Made by a program: the position numbers and the translations under genes. This document shows positions 1-9,764 of a DNA stretch of 64,000 nt, one piece after another; positions within the stretch are counted from its first letter, which is position 1, and each line of letters starts with the position of its first letter. A model generated the notes under the pieces. The model was not told the DNA's origin and ran no database searches. It was given only the letters and a program-made list of their open reading frames with translations. This DNA comes from an uncultured Lachnospiraceae bacterium (GTDB lineage Bacteria; Bacillota; Clostridia; Lachnospirales; Lachnospiraceae), in assembly GCA_947631505.1 (NCBI GenBank), contig CANRLR010000010.1, positions 1 through 64,000 of the forward strand, given 5' to 3'.

Positions 1-1586
1 TCCGTATCGGAATCCTTTTTCACAACGGATACTTCCGCCTTTTGTCTGCTGTTCTTGATTGTCGTTGATTCTGCCTGAACCGTTACATTCTGATCCTTGT
101 ACTCAATCTTTACAGTCTGTGGAGTTGTGTTAATGGTATATCCGTCAATGCTCTTTGTCTCAGTTACCACATAGGTGCCAAGATGAAGGTCCGATAATAC
201 TACCTGACCGTCACTTCCTGATACAAGATTCTCTGCAATGACATCTCCCTTGCTATAAACCTTTGTTCCATCCGCCTTATAGATGTCTGCTCCGGCAGTT
301 ACCTTAAATGTGGCTCCCGGAAGCTTTCTTGTCTCATAAGTGTAGTTGCTGCCATTCCATCCAACAAGGACTTCGCCCTCTTTGTAGATTGTGATATTAC
401 CAAGCTGTTCTTTATCAGTAGCCTTAATGCCTGTTGTCTGTCCGGCTTTGACTGTTAAAGTATGAACCTTACCGGATAAAACATATCCCTTTGGTGCTGT
501 GATTTCCTTCACATAATAAGTGCCTGCTGTAAGAGCCTTTGACTTTGCATATCCGTTGCTGTCTGTTGTCATTTTTCCAACAAGATTTGCGCATCCACTG
601 TCGGAATAGATTCCATATACTGCTCCTGCAAGCTTCACCCCACTGGACTCATCCGTTTTTGTGATTTCACCATATCCGATATTCTCTGTCTTAACTTTGA
701 TATATGCTGATATAGGGTCAGCAGATGGCTGCTCTGAAATAAATTCCTGATCTCCATCTTTTCCGGTGAGCCAGAATACACAGCTTGAAGTGGTATCAAC
801 AGCCCCAATGGTTGACTTAAAAGTGCCAAGTGTAGCTGTGGTATTTACGGACTTGGTGTAAACTGTCATAGAATTGCCACTCTTTGATACACTGAATCCG
901 TCGATGGAAAAATCAAAGTTTCCAAGCACTTTGTTTGCATCCTTAAAAGTGTACTCAAATCTCTTGTTCTCTTCATTCCACTTAAGCTCATAGGTTGTAG
1001 CATCACTCTTTGTCTTTGAAGCAAAACTTGGTCTTGTGGCATTGTAGGAAGCATTGATTTTGTCCCTCAATGTCTCATAGTACGAATAAGAAGATGATGA
1101 ATCCGGTGCACAGTCACAAAGCTTCTTTGCTGCCGAATCTGCACTGCTTGTTCCAAATATGCCATTTACGATAATCCATACCATGGACTGTGTGGCAATA
1201 AATTTATTGCACTGGTCATTTGTAGGTGCTTTTGCCTCTGTTGTGGAATAACCATAATACATACAATAGGCAAGAAGCTTCTCCTGCGCCGCTGAAAGGT
1301 TGGTATCCGGATTGCTGTCACTGGTCATAAGCTGTCCACCTTTTGCCGACAGACCAAAGTTCATACAGTATGCCGAATGACCATCAATCATTGCATACAG
1401 AATTCCTCCTTTGTGATTACTGTTAAACTCACTGATTACTCCATGGTCTTTCGATGATGCAACCCAGAATGCAATATTTGCACTTGAACTTGCGGCGAAA
1501 GCTGTAGTACCATTCGTAAACAGTGTTGTAAACATGGTTAATACAGCAAGAAAACCTGCCATAAATCGTCTCAATTTCTGTTTCAT
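1..1586 (-). CDS. Cell-surface adhesin with Cys-Gln thioester (TQXA) domain and SpaA/Cna-B repeats (C-terminus beyond window)
   Basis: Manual translation of - strand from ATG at 1586: MKQKLRRFMAGFLAVLTMFTTLF signal peptide, YCMNFGLS...ATQSMVWI thioester pair, Cna-B-like blocks (KLAGAVYGIYSDSGC..., LPGATFKVTAGADIYKADGTKVYSKGDV...). Open to the window edge, so missing from the ORF track. Confidence 0.85.
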   Translation of the reverse strand, partial: MKQKLRRFMAGFLAVLTMFTTLFTNGTTAFAASSSANIAFWVASSKDHGVISEFNSNHKGGILYAMIDGHSAYCMNFGLSAKGGQLMTSDSNPDTNLSAAQEKLLAYCMYYGYSTTEAKAPTNDQCNKFIATQSMVWIIVNGIFGTSSADSAAKKLCDCAPDSSSSYSYYETLRDKINASYNATRPSFASKTKSDATTYELKWNEENKRFEYTFKDANKVLGNFDFSIDGFSVSKSGNSMTVYTKSVNTTATLGTFKSTIGAVDTTSSCVFWLTGKDGDQEFISEQPSADPISAYIKVKTENIGYGEITKTDESSGVKLAGAVYGIYSDSGCANLVGKMTTDSNGYAKSKALTAGTYYVKEITAPKGYVLSGKVHTLTVKAGQTTGIKATDKEQLGNITIYKEGEVLVGWNGSNYTYETRKLPGATFKVTAGADIYKADGTKVYSKGDVIAENLVSGSDGQVVLSDLHLGTYVVTETKSIDGYTINTTPQTVKIEYKDQNVTVQAESTTIKNSRQKAEVSVVKKDSDT

Positions 1587-1674
1587 TCGATATTCCTCCT
1601 AATCTTTGTTATCGCTGATAATAGAAGTGCATCCCGATTTTGCTTAGCACTTCTCGTTGACTGCACGAAAAAAA

Positions 1675-1707
1675 GAGCAGGCATAAGTTTTTGGCTTATA
1701 CCTGCTC
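1675..1707 (-). terminator. Rho-independent terminator after the lipoprotein gene
   Basis: GAGCAGGTATAAG-ccaaaaa-CTTATGCCTGCTC followed by TTTTTTT on - strand. Confidence 0.6.
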
Positions 1708-1729
1708 TCCTGATGCAGTCTGTATTCTT

Positions 1730-2554
1730 TTATCTGTAGCAACGGAACTCATAGAAAGTTTCGCCGGATGTTTTGGTTGTTCCGGTATAACGGATGTTGA
1801 ATACGGAATCCGACTCCAGCAGAAGCATATCTGCAATATGCTGTGCGATTGCCTCCTCACTTCCAAGTGCTCTTCCGGATGTTGTTGCCGCTTTATTAAG
1901 GTCAGTATTGACAAATACACTGTAGTAACTGTCCTCAAGTCCATCCAGAGGATAATACTCGTCATACTCAGCCTGCGTAATCTTTCCGGCATTCAGGTTA
2001 TCCTTCAGATTCTGTTCTGTTGTAACCATCCCGCCAGCCTGACATTTGGAAATTGCTAGGCTTACCACCCTGTCCGGGCTGTAAGAGACTGCTTTTTGTT
2101 CGGATTTTTGTTTTGTATCCTGCTTTTCAGATGCCGGTTCTTTCTTTGTCTCCTTTGGCTGTTCCGTCGGTTCCTTTGTCTCAGGACTTTTATCTCCGTC
2201 TGTCTGCTTGTCATCAGATTTATCCTCTGATGCCCTGACCGGCTGGGTATCCTTATCGGATTTATCTTCCGTTGCCCCGACTGACTGGTTATCCTTACCA
2301 GTTTCCGCCTTATCCTTTGATACATCTTCTTCTGTTACAGAAGCTGTACTCTCCGGCTGGGCTTCTTCTGTGTCCCCAGTCTCCTTCGTTTCCACCGAAA
2401 CCTCTGTAGTTACCGGCTCTTGTGCTGTTTCGACCGTCTCTGTGCTTCCTGCGTCCGTTACCTCCATACTCAAATCTCTATATGAGCCACATCCGACACT
2501 TCCTATCAGTACTACGGATAATAAGAAAAATAATAGTTTCTTCATATGAATCAC
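1730..2554 (-). CDS. Lipoprotein with long Thr/Glu/Lys-rich linker
   Basis: ORF 274 aa; lipobox-like LIGSVGCG, low-complexity linker, C-terminal globular domain. Confidence 0.7.
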   Translation of the reverse strand: MIHMKKLLFFLLSVVLIGSVGCGSYRDLSMEVTDAGSTETVETAQEPVTTEVSVETKETGDTEEAQPESTASVTEEDVSKDKAETGKDNQSVGATEDKSDKDTQPVRASEDKSDDKQTDGDKSPETKEPTEQPKETKKEPASEKQDTKQKSEQKAVSYSPDRVVSLAISKCQAGGMVTTEQNLKDNLNAGKITQAEYDEYYPLDGLEDSYYSVFVNTDLNKAATTSGRALGSEEAIAQHIADMLLLESDSVFNIRYTGTTKTSGETFYEFRCYR

Positions 2555-2697
2555 CTATTCCCTTTCCGTAAGAGGGATAGGCTTTTCGTCCTCATGACAA
2601 ACTGACCTGTCCACTCTTACTCTATGTGAACAATTTATTCGGTTGTCACGGGACATCTTTTGTGGGACTGTCCCGTATTCTGTGCATTGTTAACCTC

Positions 2698-2952
2698 CTA
2701 CCAGCAGGCTCTTACTATACATGGATCTGCATATTCATCAGCATCCGCATATGCAATCTGAACATGGTGTCCTGCCCTGACTGCTTCCACTATGGAATGA
2801 ACCTCTGTGATACTTCTGTAATTTTCTGCAATGGCATCCATAACAGCATCCGCTATCTTTTCAGCCATTTTTTCGACGGTTTCCTTTGGTCCTTCCACTG
2901 TATCCGCCACTGCCTGCATGGTTCTGTTTCTCACTTCTCTGTATTCCTCCAT
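2698..2952 (-). CDS. Hypothetical protein (start MEEYREV)
   Basis: ORF with AAAGGAG RBS upstream of internal ATG at 2952; operon context. Confidence 0.5.
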   Translation of the reverse strand: MEEYREVRNRTMQAVADTVEGPKETVEKMAEKIADAVMDAIAENYRSITEVHSIVEAVRAGHHVQIAYADADEYADPCIVRACW

Positions 2953-2977
2953 GCTTCCATCTCCTTTGCTTTTTGAT

Positions 2978-3061
2978 TTACACATCCGCAAGCTTCTTCA
3001 TTGCAAAGAAATACTTAATAAATCTGCGGTTCTTAAAGTAATTATTAAATCCAAACTGCAT
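2978..3061 (-). CDS. 27-aa small protein MQFGFNNYFKNRRFIKYFFAMKKLADV
   Basis: Manual translation; strong RBS GGAGGTGTGGCTT-ATG; packed between neighbouring operon genes. Confidence 0.4.
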   Translation of the reverse strand: MQFGFNNYFKNRRFIKYFFAMKKLADV

Positions 3062-3076
3062 AAGCCACACCTCCTT

Positions 3077-3247
3077 TCATGGTGTTCCTGCTCCTACAAA
3101 TGCCAGGAACAATCTTAATACCAGATTAAGCAGAAGCAGAAAGATTTTTGCTACCTCCAATATCAATCTGAGTATTCCAAGTATGATTTTTAACATCCAT
3201 TTCAATATGGTAAGTAACACATTTCCGATTCCGCTTAATACTGTCAT
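3077..3247 (-). CDS. Small hydrophobic protein (56 aa, amphipathic Ile/Leu-rich)
   Basis: Manual translation MTVLSGIGNVLLTILKWMLKIILGILRLILEVAKIFLLLLNLVLRLFLAFVGAGTP. Confidence 0.5.
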   Translation of the reverse strand: MTVLSGIGNVLLTILKWMLKIILGILRLILEVAKIFLLLLNLVLRLFLAFVGAGTP

Positions 3248-3253
3248 AGGCTT

Positions 3254-3727
3254 TTACTCCTCTCCGAAATTTCCCTGGGCAAATAATACTGACATTTCCT
3301 CCAACGTTTCATCTGTTGTCTCAACAGCTTCATTATGCCCGACTGCTTCATTCTTTTTTGCCTTATCCGGCATCATCTGCATCATCTGTTGCATTAGTTC
3401 CGGGGTAACAAGATGCTGTGTATTCATGGCTGCATTTCCAAACAACTGTGCAACCTCTTTCATTACTTCTGCTTTTAGCAAAAGATTTGCTTCTGCCAGC
3501 TCCTGCCTTGTTACATATCCTTCAAGATTTTCCTTCTCATTCTTACCACTCTTTGTAAGACTTGACTTTGAAGCACCGTTAATGTACTGAATAATTGCCT
3601 TAATCACAAAGTTTGATACAGATTTGTGAATATCAGTATTCAAATCCTCCAATGTCCGGTATATCTTCAGATGGTCAGGATTATTCAGATTGAGATGAAA
3701 ACTGTACTGCTTACTTCTTTTTGCCAT
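3254..3727 (-). CDS. ParR-like DNA-binding/partition adaptor
   Basis: MAKRSKQYSFHLNLNNPDHLKIYRTLEDLNTDIHKSVSNFVIKAIIQYIN N-terminus; directly downstream of ParM-like gene. Confidence 0.6.
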   Translation of the reverse strand: MAKRSKQYSFHLNLNNPDHLKIYRTLEDLNTDIHKSVSNFVIKAIIQYINGASKSSLTKSGKNEKENLEGYVTRQELAEANLLLKAEVMKEVAQLFGNAAMNTQHLVTPELMQQMMQMMPDKAKKNEAVGHNEAVETTDETLEEMSVLFAQGNFGEE

Positions 3728-3733
3728 CTTAAT

Positions 3734-4642
3734 TTACCTCCCGCTTCTAAGGGCTATCCTTGCCATAGTCTCAAATCCTTTGGCATTTGCCTTTACATCC
3801 AGCACGTAATGGATATTGGACTGCTGATATTTTCCGAAGTTTCTCATTACAACTGCCCCGCCGCCTGCAAAATAGACTGGTATCATATCAAGACTGTAAC
3901 CGCACTCAGTCTGATAACGGTACACTTTATCCACAAACTCATGAATCTGCTGGTCCATAATCTCCTTGAAATCCTTGGGAAGCTCTGTCTTTCCAGTTTT
4001 CATATATTCCTGAATCTCGGCTTCATCAATCTTTCTGTTTTTAACCTGTACTGCCACTCTGTTGATTGCCCTCATACACTTAATCAGACCTTCATTCTGC
4101 GTATCGCATCGACTGTTATCCGGCTTCTTATTTACAATCAGCATACTGTCTACAGTCCATGAACCGACATCAATGACAAGTGCTTTCTTTCCAAATGTGG
4201 GAAGCATACCTGCAACTGCTGCATAACACTGAGGATAAACAAGTACATTTAAAATGTGGATTCTGTAAAGCTTCTGTTCAAATCCAAATACCACATCCCC
4301 ATTCTTTGAAAGATAATCTATAAATGGCTTTCTCTCTGCGGAAAATCTTGTAAGGGGCAGTCCCACCGCAAGAACCACATCCGCTTCACTCTTTCCTCTT
4401 ATCTCCAACTCCTTTGCTATTGCCACCAGAGTCAATAAATAGAAATTCTCATTTTCCACCTTACTGTCCAGTACCTCCAGCCTTTCCTCCCCAACTGCAA
4501 AATATCTGTCATCATACTCAAGCACATTATCGTGAAATGCCGGAGCATTTGCTAATTCTTTAATGGAAGTATTGAAACAGGTATTGCTTGTTTTCATCTG
4601 TGACCAACCATGGTCAATTCCAATTATTTCAATGTTGTTCAT
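3734..4642 (-). CDS. ParM/StbA-like actin-family partition ATPase
   Basis: GIDHGWSQMKT phosphate-1-like, ALVIDVGSWTVDSM phosphate-2-like, VYFAGGGAVVM adenosine-like motifs. Confidence 0.8.
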   Translation of the reverse strand: MNNIEIIGIDHGWSQMKTSNTCFNTSIKELANAPAFHDNVLEYDDRYFAVGEERLEVLDSKVENENFYLLTLVAIAKELEIRGKSEADVVLAVGLPLTRFSAERKPFIDYLSKNGDVVFGFEQKLYRIHILNVLVYPQCYAAVAGMLPTFGKKALVIDVGSWTVDSMLIVNKKPDNSRCDTQNEGLIKCMRAINRVAVQVKNRKIDEAEIQEYMKTGKTELPKDFKEIMDQQIHEFVDKVYRYQTECGYSLDMIPVYFAGGGAVVMRNFGKYQQSNIHYVLDVKANAKGFETMARIALRSGR

Positions 4643-4661
4643 TCTGTGTTTCCTCCGCTTC

Positions 4662-5105
4662 TTAAATTCTCGCCCAAACGTACTCTAAATCTCCCGAATA
4701 TGGCGTATCCACCAGATACCACTGACGGTTAATATCCATTTCCATTCGGGTTTGTATCCATTTGTCATCAACCTTGACCTCTAAACATTCTCCACAATGG
4801 AAGCCGGTATGTTGCCATAAATCTGATACCAGCAAGCCATATCTTCCATTTTGGCTGTTAAATCCTAATCTGCCTTCAATCTTCTTTTCTTTATTTGCCA
4901 TAGCCACTCCTCCTTGTACACAACTGTTATCTGTTATCAACTGATTCTGTTTATCGAATGTTTCAATACTTCGTATCTCCCTAACTCTCCGATCCGCTAT
5001 ATCCGATATGCGAATCGCTGAATATAGCATTAGAAATATTCCTGCGATAAGAATTGTTACCAGAACTTCCATTAGCACCTTGCCCATATACTCTCTTCCT
5101 TTCAA
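4662..5105 (-). CDS. DUF5348-like protein; long ORF includes an N-terminal TM segment, likely internal start at 4901
   Basis: C-terminal IEGRLGFNSQNGRYGLLVSD...HCGECLEVKVDDKWIQTRMEMD; internal RBS AAGGAGGAGTGGCT-ATG. Confidence 0.6.
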   Translation of the reverse strand: MKGREYMGKVLMEVLVTILIAGIFLMLYSAIRISDIADRRVREIRSIETFDKQNQLITDNSCVQGGVAMANKEKKIEGRLGFNSQNGRYGLLVSDLWQHTGFHCGECLEVKVDDKWIQTRMEMDINRQWYLVDTPYSGDLEYVWARI

Positions 5106-5320
5106 AGCAAAAGTAGGACTATATCAGCCAGACGGATTATCTCCGTTTCAAGTGCTAATTTAGTCCTACCTAAATAAAAACTATTAAATTGTCACCTCAC
5201 TTGGGTGCACAAATCCCCACTCAGGTCATGACTCCTGAATTATTGTGCAATGTTTGGATTTCGGTTTGATTTGTCAGCGCTGCCTTATCCTTGCCGATTA
5301 AATTGGTATAAAAATAAGGA

Positions 5321-5764
5321 CTAAATTAGTGCTAACCCCTTGATTTTACTGGGTTTCTCTAACTTTGTCCTTATTATAACGCGCTCATCGTCAATATAAA
5401 TTTCCACCTGAATATATTCAGTATTTTTTGCATAAGCAAAAGCCTGTGAATTTCGGATATAATCGAAGATATTTTCACTTAAATCTTCGTTCCATACCGC
5501 CTTTTGAAATACTTTATTTTCACTCGTCGGTTTATATAGAACATCTACATGAATTTGGAAATACTCTTCCTCATCATTTGGAAATTGTCTTACCAAAGAA
5601 AAATAAAACAAAGGTTCTCCTGTAAAATCAAAAGTGCCTGTTTCAAACAGAATCATATCATTCTCAATGGTGAATTGACACATCTTTTCAAAAACGTCAA
5701 CAATATCTTCTATTGCCATTTTATCATTGATGTTCTTTTTCAAATATTCTACTAATTTGTCCAT
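5321..5764 (-). CDS. Hypothetical protein (immunity-like, acidic, ~147 aa)
   Basis: ORF with RBS upstream; no recognised family. Confidence 0.5.
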   Translation of the reverse strand: MDKLVEYLKKNINDKMAIEDIVDVFEKMCQFTIENDMILFETGTFDFTGEPLFYFSLVRQFPNDEEEYFQIHVDVLYKPTSENKVFQKAVWNEDLSENIFDYIRNSQAFAYAKNTEYIQVEIYIDDERVIIRTKLEKPSKIKGLALI

Positions 5765-6066
5765 TTCTTATTCTCCCTTCTTTCAATATCGATTTATTAA
5801 CTATTATATCTTTTCTTCAAAAAAATCACAAGCTCTATACTCAATAAAATCAATTAGCAAAAGAAAGACCGATAAGATATGAGCTACTGCCGGCAACATT
5901 GATTTCTTCATCCATAGGGGGAATGATAACCTATAGGCGGATTGCTAAAAATTGGCAGTCCGCCTTAAAATATTCAGGAAAATATAAGTGGAATATCAGA
6001 GATATGCGTGATAAAATAGGAAGTGAAATTTGAAGTTTACACTGAGGATGATATGAATGAGTTGTA

Positions 6067-6318
6067 TTGGGTAAAAGTAAAATTTTTCTCAAATGGTATA
6101 AGGAAGAATATTTAGGAGAAACCTTCGCGGATGAGGATGCTTGTGTGTACGACAAAGAAATTAATGCGATAGTAGTATCACTCTACGAGGGAGCAGGGTA
6201 TCACAAATTGGTTAAAGGTGCAGAATTTTTAATTATGGAAGGTCCTCATATTGTAGGCGAAGGAATAGTAGAGGATGTCGAGATGGACAGTCTGAAGGGG
6301 AAAAAATGGAAAAATTGA
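6067..6318 (+). CDS. Hypothetical short protein, possibly 5'-truncated or frameshifted
   Basis: ORF 83 aa; a related-looking frame (VKFEVYTEDDMNELYWVKVKFF) lies just upstream in another frame. Confidence 0.35.
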   Translation: MGKSKIFLKWYKEEYLGETFADEDACVYDKEINAIVVSLYEGAGYHKLVKGAEFLIMEGPHIVGEGIVEDVEMDSLKGKKWKN

Positions 6319-7088
6319 CACAAATACAGATAGAAAAGGGATTAGAACACTGGTTCAAATACGAATCACCAGATAAAAGTGTGGTGGAATTAGCAGAATA
6401 TGTCGGCGAAAAAGAGTTGTCAATCAATTGTACACAGCTCGATGGATATCCGTATAACCCAAAATACAAAAGTGCAAGAGAGAAAAAGCGTGTTTTATCC
6501 GAGTGGTGCGAATTTCTAACAGAAAATACCCATGCTTTTACTTCACTGAGTTTTGGAACAAGAATGCCGCAGGAGCTTTTTAATGCAGTATGCGAGCAGA
6601 AAGATCTAAAAAGATTATCTATTAAATGGGGAGTATATCCCGATATTTCAGCGATTTCAAAACTGCAAGAACTTGAATATCTTCATATTGGTTCTGGTGC
6701 CGGCGTTCTGAGTATAGAACCTCTTTCGGAGTTAAAGAATCTCTTGATGCTCTCTGTAGAAAATTTTCAGAAAATAAATGATTATCACACATTGGCTGCA
6801 CTGGAGAATTTAGAATTGCTTTCTATCGAAGGAAATGTATGGTCTCCCCAATATATACATATTGATTCTTTGGATTTTCTTCGTGAGATGAAGCAGTTAA
6901 GGTCTTTTACATTAACAACAGCGAGGGTAAAAAGTAAGGACTATACACCTATACTGGAGCTTGAAAATATTGAATATCTGAGCATTGAGTCTTGTAAGGA
7001 AGTAAAGGCGATTTATAATCAATTGATGAAACTTCCTAAATTGAAATATGGTACGCTGATTGAGCATCCAGAGCTCTATAAGTCGTAA
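6306..7088 (+). CDS. Leucine-rich-repeat-like protein
   Basis: Repeated LQELEYLHIGS / LKNLLMLSVENF / LENLELLSIEG / LENIEYLSIES units. Confidence 0.65.
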   Translation: MEKLTQIQIEKGLEHWFKYESPDKSVVELAEYVGEKELSINCTQLDGYPYNPKYKSAREKKRVLSEWCEFLTENTHAFTSLSFGTRMPQELFNAVCEQKDLKRLSIKWGVYPDISAISKLQELEYLHIGSGAGVLSIEPLSELKNLLMLSVENFQKINDYHTLAALENLELLSIEGNVWSPQYIHIDSLDFLREMKQLRSFTLTTARVKSKDYTPILELENIEYLSIESCKEVKAIYNQLMKLPKLKYGTLIEHPELYKS

Positions 7089-7140
7089 AATATGTTAGCA
7101 AGATTTAAATTATATGGAGGTTCGATATAAAAAAGAATGC

Positions 7141-7480
7141 CTAAAACGACGAATCTTCCGGGCTGCAGGCATAAACACCAAACCTGATTTCGTCCGTGGC
7201 GTCCCACATATGACATACCCGCATCTGGGAAAAATGAATCTCATCTTCAGAGCACTCAATGGAGCCTTTCAGCCAGTTCTCGCTGTTGAGGTACAGAACA
7301 ACACCACATTGGTCAAAACGATGTTTACTTTCAAACTCTGTTTTTACGACATTTCTAAAATGATAGTATGTTCGTTGCCATAAATCTGTATATGGTTTTG
7401 TAATAATCTCTATCTTATCATCTTTCATATCATAGCTGTTTGGCTCTCTTGTCCATTCTAATTTTTTAACATCAAACATT
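7141..7480 (-). pseudogene. DUF1349-family protein, probably C-terminally truncated
   Basis: MFDVKKLEWTREPNSYDMKDDKIEIITKPYTDLWQRTYYHFRN...DEIRFGVYACSPEDSSF then stop; the family usually continues ~20 aa. Confidence 0.55.
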
Positions 7481-7533
7481 GCTATTCCTCCTATAAATTC
7501 CGGTTTATCTACTAACTGCCTTAACTTTTCCCT

Positions 7534-7551
7534 ATTTTCAAGGCTTTGCGG
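7534..7551 (+). repeat. Putative att direct repeat, left
   Basis: ATTTTCAAGGCTTTGCGG. Confidence 0.7.
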
Positions 7552-7636
7552 TATGCCCAACCTCAAAATATGTATCCTTTTCCCTTGTTTTTGCCCTTAT
7601 GGGCATGTTACAAGGGAAAGTTTTTCTTATCCAGTT

Positions 7637-8961
7637 TTAATTCATTCCCACAACCTTATCCAAGAGTTTTGCGGAATCCCGCTTTGCCTCCCTTGTGGCG
7701 TGTGCATAGACATTCATGGTAGTGCTTACGTCCGAATGTCCTAAGAGTTCCTGCACATCTTTTGGCTGCGCTCCGTTTGATAACAGGTTTGTTGTGTAGG
7801 TATGCCTTAATGTGTGGAAATGGAAACCCTCTAACTCCGGTACTTTCTTTGCCGCTGTCCGGCAGGCTGTTTCTACGGTGGCAGGAAGTTCAAGACAGCC
7901 ATCCCCCTCAGACATACAAAGGAGATTTCCGTATAATCCTCCGGCGCATCCTCTGTCATTCCCAAGCTGTAATACTCATAATGCACCCGATTTTTCTCTG
8001 TAACTTCCTTGTAGAAATTCCTGTGGTAGAGTTCGCCATACTGCATACGGTTTTTAAGCTGCTGTTTCCTTGTTTTCTTCAAGATATCAGCGAGGGCGTT
8101 CCCAAAATCAACTATCCGAACTTTCTTCCTTTTTGTCGAGCCGATTTCGTGCTTATGGGTAGCACCGTTGTAGCGGACGCTTCTTCGGACTGTCAGATAT
8201 TGTTCCTCAAGGTTGATGTCCTGCCATGTAAGCCCTGCCACTTCCCCAAGCCTGAGCCCTGTAAAATAGGCTATCTGGACGGGCAGAATTGCGTCTTTGC
8301 TGCGCTTTCCAAGCTGTGCAACCAGCTTTTGGTACTGCTCAAATGACAGCGGATTGACCTTGCCCGTTTCGGTGTCCGTTTCCTCCGCAAACAAATCCAT
8401 ATCGTCCTTTTTATGCCGCATGACCACATACTGCATGGGATTGAATGTAATGTACTGTTTCGGGAACACCGCAAAACGGAATGACTGCTGTAATACTGCG
8501 GAAAATGACCTTACATAGTCTTTGGAGTACCCTTTGGAAACAAAATCTTCGATAGTGCCGCCAAAAGACATGATATCCATAAACTGCTGTAAATGCCCCG
8601 AAGTAACCGTTTTGAGCTTCCGTCTGCTTACAGGGTGCTGCTTAATGCGGTTGATTGCCTGCAAATAAGTACCGACAGTGCCATTGCTGAGTGTCCCTGT
8701 CTTTAATTCTTCCTCCGCCCACGTGTCAAGCAACTGTCCGAGAGTGATATTGTCAGCCTTTGCAATAAATTTCTTGCTTTCGTAATCCTCCATTGCCTGC
8801 CTTAACAGCTTTTCCGTTTCACTCTTGCTCTCTGTTCCTGCACATTCTTTCTGTACCAGGTTCCCGCTTGCATCCTCCACATAGAAGCGGTAGTACCATT
8901 TTTTGCCTTTCTTCCGTACTGATCCTTTTGCCATAATCGTTTCTCCTTTCGATAAACGCAA
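7637..8961 (-). pseudogene. int: Tyrosine recombinase/integrase split by a -1 frameshift at a G5 tract (7903-7907)
   Basis: ORF 7873..8961 has SAM-like and core-N region plus YFTGLRLGEVAGL; ORF 7637..7915 has HTLRHTYTTNLLSNG...LLGHSDVSTTMNVYAH; the two halves join as FVCLR-G-DGCLELPA if one G is added. Confidence 0.85.
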
Positions 8962-9036
8962 CCTTTATTGCGTATGGCAATCGGAACTGATGAAATGCTT
9001 TCTGCGTGTAAGTATATCATAACTCCGGCTACCAAT

Positions 9037-9666
9037 CTATACCGATTCGGATTCCTCCCCTGAGACCATAGAAAGAAGGTTTGCAAGCCTCGTTGTGGCT
9101 GTTTCGGGATTTTTGGAATAGAGCCTCACAATATCGCCCATATCATTAAACATATTTACGGTGTGGGTGATTTCCCGAAGGAACATAATCTCGTTATATT
9201 CCTTATTTGATTCAAATCCCATTGTCCGGGCGAGTGCGGCATTTTCCGCATTGTCCTTGAAATTCTTACAGGCAAACTGAAAAGAATCTACGAACAACTC
9301 ATACTCCCTTAACATCAGCAGCAGTATGTCTTTTGTAAAGTCTGATTCCGCCTGTTCCATATCGTAAGGCAGCTTTGCGAGAATGGAGGATATCACATCA
9401 CGAATCAATAATTCCCTTTTATCCGTAATGTCCGTTTCATATTCCTCTGTTTCTCCCTTTAACCACTCCACAGACACATGGAGGGCTTCTGAAAGACCTT
9501 CCAAGACCAGCTTCTTTGTGTTGTCGATTGTCCCCGCCTCATAGCGCACGATTGTGGAAGTGGCTACCCCCATCTTCTCTGCGACATAAGGCTGGTTTAA
9601 TCCCAGCTCAACCCTCCGCTGTTTTGCCCTGCTACCGATTAACTTGCGCAACTCTTTATCTTTCAT
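9037..9666 (-). CDS. XRE-family transcriptional regulator
   Basis: LRKLIGSRAKQRRVELGLNQPYVAEKMGVATSTIVRYEAG HTH; start MKDKELRK. Confidence 0.85.
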   Translation of the reverse strand: MKDKELRKLIGSRAKQRRVELGLNQPYVAEKMGVATSTIVRYEAGTIDNTKKLVLEGLSEALHVSVEWLKGETEEYETDITDKRELLIRDVISSILAKLPYDMEQAESDFTKDILLLMLREYELFVDSFQFACKNFKDNAENAALARTMGFESNKEYNEIMFLREITHTVNMFNDMGDIVRLYSKNPETATTRLANLLSMVSGEESESV

Positions 9667-9764
9667 ACTGATACGCCTCCTTTGTCGGTATGCCCTTACT
9701 ATACCACAGAAAATGCAACAATGCAATATGCAACTTAAAATAAATATTTAAATTGTCATAACGC

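Noticed and set aside
7762-8346. 194-aa + strand ORF opposite the integrase
   Set aside because: Antisense of integrase; no recognisable protein features.
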